Below are positions 57,766 through 64,000 of a stretch of DNA of 64,000 bases, piece after piece. The translations under genes were made by a program, and so were the position numbers. The stretch covers positions 19,695,701 to 19,759,700 of the forward strand of contig NC_092360.1 in the NCBI RefSeq assembly GCF_030848805.1, read 5' to 3'. The stretch comes from Temnothorax longispinosus. Taxonomy: Eukaryota > Arthropoda > Insecta > Hymenoptera > Formicidae. How positions within the stretch are numbered: the stretch's first letter is position 1; the number at the start of each line of letters is the position of its first letter. A model generated the notes under the pieces. It was not told the origin of the DNA, ran no database searches, and worked only from the letters and a program-made list of their open reading frames with translations.

Positions 57766-57976
57766 GTACATAACGTATACGTTAAATATATAAAAAGTTA
57801 AAATTGAATTTGATAAATAAGAGTGCAATATTGCATGCACGTGTAATTGGTCTTCTTTACATACGCGATCTTACGGACCAGCGACGCCGGAAGATCAAAT
57901 TCGAGCGAGAATAAACGCGAGTCAAACGCAAAATCAGAATATTCCCATAGTTGTTTATCGCGACGGGGAAGACGAT

Positions 57977-59056
57977 ATGGATAATCAAAACCAATCGCAG
58001 ACGCAGCAGGATGCGCTAGACGCGAACGCTGAGAATAATCATGCATTAAATTTGAGCAATCAACGCGCGGAAATAGAGAATCAACGATTGATTCAACAAA
58101 ACGCGGAACTCATCGTGCAAATGCAACGAATGACCGAGGAATTGGAACTCGCACGGGAAAATCAACGCGAAGTTAGGCGATACATCGACAACAATCGGAG
58201 CGGACGCGAGTCAGGTGCGGGTGAACAACCCGACCATAAAGACGACTCCCGTGTCTACGACGGTGTACGAGCCGGACGGGAAGAAACGTCGTTAGATTTG
58301 ATACCGTTGAGAGTCAGATTACCGCGAGGCAGATGGATAAAAAATCCATTTGACGAGCTAGTATGTCGGGGAAAAACGGATAAGCAAAATCCAATAAGAT
58401 TTCTCGAGAAATTTGACAAATTAGCGCGATACGAAAACGTACCGGAGGAGGAACTGCTGCATTATTTCGGTAGATGTATGAGAGGTGCGGCGAGTCAATG
58501 GTACGAACTGCAAGACGCGACGGATATATATGAGATTAAACGAGCGTTTACGCAACAATTTTGGGGATGTCAAGCACAAATGCGATTTCGTCAGCAAATT
58601 TACTTTGGCAAATATAAACTGAATGTAGACGGTACGATGACGGAATACGCACTCAGTGTGGCGAGACAAGCGAAAACTCTTCTACCGCCTATGAGCGACG
58701 AAGAAATCGTGCAAACAATACGCGAACATTTCGACGGTGATATTGCGCGCGAATTGAGACCATCGGTGGTCCGCAATGTGAACGAAATGATTTCAATGTT
58801 GGACACGCTCGAAAATGAACGTGAAACCCGCAGATTGCGAGGGGAAGCGCGACGAGCAACGACAGACGCGAAATCAACGTTTACGCGCAGGGATGCTGGT
58901 AAAGGTAATATGTCGACGAATAGACAGACGAACATTAACGCGACGACGAACCGGCAGGCAGGACGTTATGACAATTCCAACAGACGCGATGCGGCTGGCC
59001 GAACGGGGCAACAGCCGCCAAACAAATCGTATGGCTGGAGAAACGACCGAGCCTGA
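57977..59056 (+). CDS. Retrotransposon gag protein (gag-only element)
   Basis: 359 residues. The N-terminal third is glutamine/asparagine-rich with a coiled coil (QNAELIVQMQRMTEELELA). The central Retrotrans_gag-type region follows (PIRFLEKFDKLARYENV, MRGAASQWYELQ, FTQQFWGCQAQMRFRQQ), and the tail is arginine/asparagine-rich without CCHC knuckles. The frame is also open upstream without ATG (about 57834 on), so the start is uncertain. No protease, polymerase or integrase was found after it. It is either a deleted LTR element or a captured gag. Confidence 0.75.
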   Translation: MDNQNQSQTQQDALDANAENNHALNLSNQRAEIENQRLIQQNAELIVQMQRMTEELELARENQREVRRYIDNNRSGRESGAGEQPDHKDDSRVYDGVRAGREETSLDLIPLRVRLPRGRWIKNPFDELVCRGKTDKQNPIRFLEKFDKLARYENVPEEELLHYFGRCMRGAASQWYELQDATDIYEIKRAFTQQFWGCQAQMRFRQQIYFGKYKLNVDGTMTEYALSVARQAKTLLPPMSDEEIVQTIREHFDGDIARELRPSVVRNVNEMISMLDTLENERETRRLRGEARRATTDAKSTFTRRDAGKGNMSTNRQTNINATTNRQAGRYDNSNRRDAAGRTGQQPPNKSYGWRNDRA

Positions 59057-59726
59057 AGATAATAAACGCAAAAGTGACGTCGATATCGTCGAATTGCCGG
59101 ACAGCGATGATGGCGAAGGAAAGCCACGAGTTACGCGATATACGCGCGAAAGGGAAAACGAATGCGCGCGAGAACGCGGCGCGTACGCGAAAACATATTC
59201 GGGTAAGCCGACAACGGCGGCAAAATCGAGCGGTAGAAAGTTAGCCGCGATAACGGCGAGCGATTACGCGGATGAGGAGGAGCGCGATTGAAACGATGAA
59301 AATGACAACGATCCGACCAGCGACGACGGGGCGAGTTCGAACGAAGACGCGGCGAGCGAGAGAAAATGTTGCGCGATAATGCAGAGAACCGACGATGAGC
59401 GCAGACGCGCGGTTATGCGCAAAGTGGAGGCGCAGAAAGTGGCGCTCGAGCAGCGTAAACGCGCGCGTCAGATAATCGACTTGGGCGAGGCGTACGCGCG
59501 ACACTTGCTGGACGACATTTACGCGCGAGATAACAGTGCGGTGCGCGAAGATGCGAATCAGCAGATGATCCGGGCGATCGTCGAATGGGAGGAGGCAAGA
59601 GGTAAAAATGTGGTGCGACTCGAGGAGACTAACATAAGCGATCCGTTGGACGGAACGGTAAAGGCAAATGCCATGATGGCATTGTCGGTGCGATACACGA
59701 GGCAAAACGAACAGCCGCTATTGTGA
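59036..59726 (+). pseudogene. Continuation ORF overlapping gag, with one in-frame stop
   Basis: This frame differs from gag by one base, overlaps its end and runs 59036-59726 with a single TGA (59289-59291). The product is charged: TEPEDNKRKSDVDIVELPDS before the stop, then SDDGASSNEDAASERKCC, EAQKVALEQRKRARQII and an end MALSVRYTRQNEQPLL. The overlap suggests programmed frameshifting or an old indel. Not recognised as a protease. Confidence 0.5.
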
Positions 59727-59799
59727 CTGATTATCGACATACGAGGGCAGGAGGTCGATATGACCGGAAATAAGTTGGCGCTGCAAATTCATATTTTTT

Positions 59800-61640
59800 A
59801 ATGAACTATAGCTCAAACGATTGCTCCCTAATTGCTCCCTCAGAATCAACAATTGCTTCCCTTTTAAAATTATTATTTTTTGAGATATTTAATAAAAACA
59901 AAAAATTTCTAATTTTTATTGAAAAACATATTTATAATAACTCTATGCAACTAAATCCGGCATAGAACGATTGCTCCTTCATTGCTTCTTATTGCTCCAT
60001 CATAATTTTAATGATTTATTGCATTTTTATTGAAAAATTAACAAATTAATCATTTCACAAGTAACGCCGCCGCCGTCACTATCGGCCGCCTATTGTAACT
60101 ATGGCTCGGCAGCCATTGGCGGAAATATTCAAACGTAATATAATAGCTCTATTGTTCATAACTATATCTCAAAGAGTTTAGTCAACATTTCCTATTTATT
60201 TTCGGTAGAATAACTATTTCTCGCTTCGCTCTATTGGGATTTTCAATCGCTCTATTCGTCGCTGCTTTTCTGTAAGAGCTGCAAGTTGATTGGCTTAAAC
60301 CAAAACTCGAACGCAGTTCTAGCAATGTGGACACAAGGCTTAAGTGCCCATCTACAGTGCCCGCTCGCGGTGTTATACCGCATGTATACTCTGTTCAATT
60401 ACGAAATTATTTTCGTAATTGATCCAAATCTGATGGTCTTTAATAGTATTTCGTCAGTGTTAATATAAAGCAATCTGACTATAATCTTAGCTATAATCAT
60501 GGCTACACTGCATTCGCCTTGATTTGCATCTGGATAATCGCCTGTACGTCCCAATATTAGCTAAAATATATTTGCAAATAATTATTTTCTAATACATATT
60601 TTCACAGGAAAATATACATATACTTAAAGTCGTTATTTCCGTTACTTGCAAATATATTTTGCCCGACTCTACTATCCCACCTCATTGATTGGCGAATGCA
60701 CGCAGACACATTCCTCGCGTGAAAATAACGTACAAACATAATCCGAGATATTGACATTATAATTAGTGCCTCTTTGTTAAAATTATGGAAGGTTACTAAA
60801 GTAATAACGAAGAAGAATTATTACATGTTCATCATATAGTCGCAAAATTCTTTTACAATAGGATACCCCACTTGCACAAATTTGGAGCAAATACATTAAT
60901 ATGCTCGTTACCACAATCGACTTATCAAGTACAAGTATAAACGAAGCAAAATCAAACTTTGGATAATAATGGTTATGGATAATAATCGCCGTAGAAATAA
61001 ACAGTCATCAACGTTCTAATGCGCGTTTTATGCACGTATTACGAGCAATCGTTCCACATCGTCCCGAACGAAGTTCACTGTGAATCTTACGAAACGAAAA
61101 TGGTGTGCAGCTGCTGCGGCATCACGAAGCGAATTGAATCAGCACGCGAGACACCGGAAGGCGCCCTCGGTGGTTTCCTTTTTGATATCTAAAATAAAAA
61201 AACAATAATTATATAATTAATTTATACTGGGCAACATAAGTGAAGTTACTTATTACAGAAGTATTAAAAAACTTCACAGTATTGCAGTCACTGTATTATT
61301 GCTCATTATACTGCTTACGTTTTGGCATTTACGCCCAGCACGCTTTATGCACCAGCACGTTTTTTTATGCATATAATTTCTTTGTTGACGCAGCTGCAGC
61401 TCCCCTTTTTGCAAGCTCTATGCTGGCACTTTGATTCAAATGGCGCGTGATAAATCTACTGTAATCCAGGTCCTTGAGGAAACGATGAATGGCGCACAAT
61501 CTTCACACTTCTTCGACGCAATCATATATTAAGTATACACAGCATGTATCATCTTCAAATGCCTTCTTAGTTTGTTTTTTTAGTTTTCGTCTTTCTCGTT
61601 TTTTTTCCTTTTCCTCTTTCTCTCTATCTGTCTCTTTCCG
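59800..61640. other. Intergenic stretch, no gene seen
   Basis: It holds repeated phrases about small word changes (gattgctccctaattgctccc near 59819 and gattgctccttcattgcttc near 59970) but no gene. The end nearest 61.65 kb is the 3' UTR side of the zinc-finger gene. Confidence 0.4.
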
Positions 61641-61650
61641 GTATGACGAT

Positions 61651-63565
61651 CTAGTACGACGCCAATCCGACACCGGGCGGTGTCGGCACGACCACCGTAT
61701 GTTGCGGCACAACAAGCGGCGCCGGCGGTGCTAATGGATGTCCAACCAGGACTGCCGCCGCTGCCGGTATCGGCAGGACACCGGATTGCGGTATAGCTGA
61801 CGGTGTGCTAATTTGTGTCGGTGGGCCTTCGGCTGCGTGTTTGCGTAAGTGTCGCAGCATGTTGCCCTTCTCGACGAAGGTCTTGCCGCAATCCGGGCAA
61901 CTGTGCGGCCGCTCGTCTGAATGCGAGCGCCGGTGCGAGACTAAGTGTCCTTTGCACATGAAATCTTTGGGGCACAGGTCGCAGCGGAACGGCCTCTCGG
62001 CGTTGCTGCCCTTGTTGTGCGAGCGCATATGGAAGAGGAGATTGCCCTTCAGCGGGAAACTCTTGCCACATTCTGTGCACACGAACGGACGTTCACCGGT
62101 ATGGCAACGCATATGATTCACGAGATTCTCCTTTCTTGTGAATGGTTTGGAGCATACGTTGCAACAGTGTGAGGAATCTCCGGTATGTTGACGAAGATGA
62201 TTATTTAGATGTTCTTTCCTAGTGAACGTCCTCTGGCAAAACTCACACCTATGTGGAGATTCGCCAGTGTGGATGCGCACATGATTCGTCAAATGCTCCT
62301 TACGAGTAAATGACTTGGAGCAGAAGTGGCATCGATGTGGCGATTCGCCTGTGTGTTGACGCACGTGATTGGTCAAATGTTCCTTCCGCGTGAAGGATTT
62401 GGTGCAATACTGGCACTTGTGCGGTGACTCACCCGTGTGCTGCCTGACGTGGTTCACCAGGTGATCCTTCCGCGTAAATGCTTTCGGACAGTACGAACAG
62501 CGGAAGGGCGTCTCCCCTGTGTGTTGGCGGATGTGGTTAACAAGGTGTTCCTTTCTGGTGAACGATTTGGAGCAGAAGCCGCATCGGTGTGGAGACTCAC
62601 CCGTGTGCTGGCGAACGTGGTTCAGGAGGTGTTCCTTTCGCGTGAACGTCTTCGAGCAGAAGTCACAGCGGTGCGGCGTCTCGCCCGTATGCCACATTAT
62701 GTGGTTCGTGAAGTGCTCCTTCCTCGTAAACGACTTACCGCATATTTCACAACGGAACGGCGTGTCGTTTGTGTGCGAGCGCATATGGTTTGCGAGATGC
62801 TCTTTGCGCGTATATTTCTTGCCGCAAGCTTGGCAATGATGAGGGGTTTCTCCTGTATGCCACATAACATGGTTCCATAAAGTGTTCTTTGCGAGTAAAG
62901 CTCTTGCAAATATCACATCGATGTGGAGTCTCACCAGTGTGTTTGCGAACGTGATTTACCATATGTTCTTTTCGGGTAAATGTCTTCGAACAGTATTGAC
63001 ATCTATATGGCGTCTCGCCAGTATGACATCTCGTGTGGTTATCCAAATGCTCTTTGCGCGCGAAACTCTTGCCGCAGACCGTGCAATTGTACGGTTTGTC
63101 GGTGGCATGTCTCTTCATATGACGTTCCAGCGAAGGCGCATTCGCAAAGACGTGAAAGCAAACGGTGCAGGTGAACATGGATCCTCCTAGATGACATTTG
63201 CCGTGACGTGTTAGATCGTTCGCATTTGAGAACGCTTTGCCGCATACCTGACACGTGAATGGCTTTCTCTCGGTATGATATCTGCGATGTACAATAAGCT
63301 GATAACGAAACTGGAAGATCTTTCCGCATATCTCGCAAGCGTGGCTGCCAACCGACACGGGCGATGCGCTCGGGCCAGGCGTTGCTTCGCCGTCGCTCGA
63401 CTTTATATCGAATTTGTTCAATTGGACCTGCTGCACGATTGGCGTGCCATTCTGTATCGTGGTAACTGTCTGTGTAGGCACAGTGCTGCCCACTAAAGTC
63501 GTTCCAGCCACTGATGTGAATCCGGCCCGGTTTTTCGCGCATGCGCCCCCCTCCACTGCGCACAC
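61651..63565 (-). CDS. crol: C2H2 zinc-finger transcription factor, crooked-legs (crol) type
   Basis: About 635 residues with 18 C2H2 fingers. The first three (ICGKIFQFRYQLIVHRRYH, VCGKAFSNANDLTRHGKCH, VCFHVFANAPSLERHMKRH) and the long run with FTRKEHL-NHV-H and HTGE linkers are the crol signature. The N-terminal part has QNGTPIVQQVQLNKFDIKS, and the C-terminus after the last finger is alanine/proline-rich, ending VVVPTPPGVGLASY. Drosophila crol is an ecdysone-induced nuclear regulator of leg development and Wg signalling. The frame as written is broken in finger 6: one codon is missing near 62903 (CDICKSF) and one extra base lies at 62875-62876, so two open frames (63565-62747 and 62934-61651) are needed. 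The true start is probably in an upstream exon; a splice acceptor may lie near 63515-63560. Confidence 0.85.
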
Positions 63566-63800
63566 AGAGTGACGCTCGGTCTATCGGTGTGTCGCCAGCG
63601 CTCGGCAGTGCCGAGCGAGAGGGAGAATATTACTCTCTCCTTGTCGCTCTCACTTAGCTCGCGCGCTCGACTGTCTATAATGCGACCGTTGGGCGCAAAA
63701 GTCTCGGGTCTTGGCGCGAAAGTGACGGGTTCGTCGAAGGAGGTTAGAGGTTACATATGTAACCTACACAAGGTAAGTTAGTAAGTATAACACTTATTTA
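63566..63800. promoter_or_regulatory. GC-rich region between the zinc-finger gene and a plus-strand ORF
   Basis: Contains ttggcgcgaaa (63711-63721), close to the E2F consensus, preceded by a related gggcgcaaaagt. An ATG at 63680 gives 31 codons up to a donor (acaag|gtaagtt at 63772/63773), followed by no clear acceptor. It may be a bidirectional promoter or a first exon. Confidence 0.3.
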
Positions 63801-63818
63801 TATATTTGTGCATGCTGC

Positions 63819-64000
63819 ATGATGGATTCTGTTGGTCAAGGAGCTATTAAGAAACGTAGAAGTAGAGAATTTCAAAATGCTTGGCTAGATGAAAATATCT
63901 TTAAAGGATGGTTAGCTCCTCATTCTGCAGAAAATAAAGCGCTTTGTATTGCATGCAATAAAACGATCAGATGTTGCAGAACAAATTTAGTTGAACATTC
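63819..64000 (+). CDS. BED-finger protein, partial at window end
   Basis: The open frame from ATG 63819 reaches the end of the window (60 residues). It starts basic (GQGAIKKRRSREFQNAWL) and then shows a BED-type finger: FKGWLAPHSAENKALCIACN, then RTNLVEHS cut by the window edge. Proteins of this form are hAT transposases or genes derived from them. No upstream intron is needed. Confidence 0.6.
   Translation, partial: MMDSVGQGAIKKRRSREFQNAWLDENIFKGWLAPHSAENKALCIACNKTIRCCRTNLVEH

Noticed and set aside
61805..62172. Plus-strand frames opposite the zinc-finger gene
   Set aside because: Antisense shadows of the finger repeats.

Overview
This is an animal nuclear genomic window. AT-rich intergenic DNA, many short GT-AG introns, GC-rich first-exon islands, a Dscam-type tail, a crooked-legs-type zinc-finger gene and a dense load of mariner, gypsy, Transib, hAT and foldback elements fit an insect. 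I infer Hymenoptera, probably an ant, from the general look; nothing in the window names the species. One run of 500 N (36711-37210) marks an assembly gap, so order across it is not proven.

Layout. 1-2.6 kb: a complete four-exon Ly6/uPAR-type secreted or GPI-anchored protein gene (+). 6.5-12.1 kb: a complete ten-exon cationic amino-acid transporter gene (+), lying between two almost identical 523-bp deleted mariner copies in opposite orientation (4.6 kb and 12.4 kb). 13-21 kb: mostly empty, with GC-rich islands and a few candidate exons. 21.6-25.5 kb: three exons of an unrecognised coiled-coil-like gene (+). 23-30.5 kb: a cluster of foldback (hairpin) elements. 32.6-34.5 kb: the cytoplasmic-tail exons of a Dscam-family receptor (-). 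37-39 kb: BED and THAP remnants. 39.7-48.1 kb: a broken SWAP70/DEF6-like gene (+), one of whose introns holds a Ty3/gypsy element, itself split by a 1546-bp Transib palindrome. 48-56.2 kb: remnants of THAP, BED, gypsy integrase, a TTAA-flanked element, a Helitron-like end and a hAT transposase. 56.2 kb: a 28S rRNA fragment fused to the hAT remnant. 57-59.7 kb: a small spliced ORF and a gag-only retroelement. 61.6-63.6 kb: an 18-finger C2H2 gene like crooked legs (-). The last 180 bases open a BED-finger ORF (+).

The two genes near the left end are intact, whereas the Dscam tail, the SWAP70-like gene, the crooked-legs-like gene and the unrecognised gene at 21.7 kb each carry frameshifts or stops. 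This points to consensus errors, real decay, or both. No operon-like cooperation is expected here; the genes are independent eukaryotic units. The most distinctive object is the nested structure at 40-47 kb: host intron, gypsy, then Transib snapback with an RSS-type heptamer. Exon boundaries were placed by hand from splice sites and reading phase.
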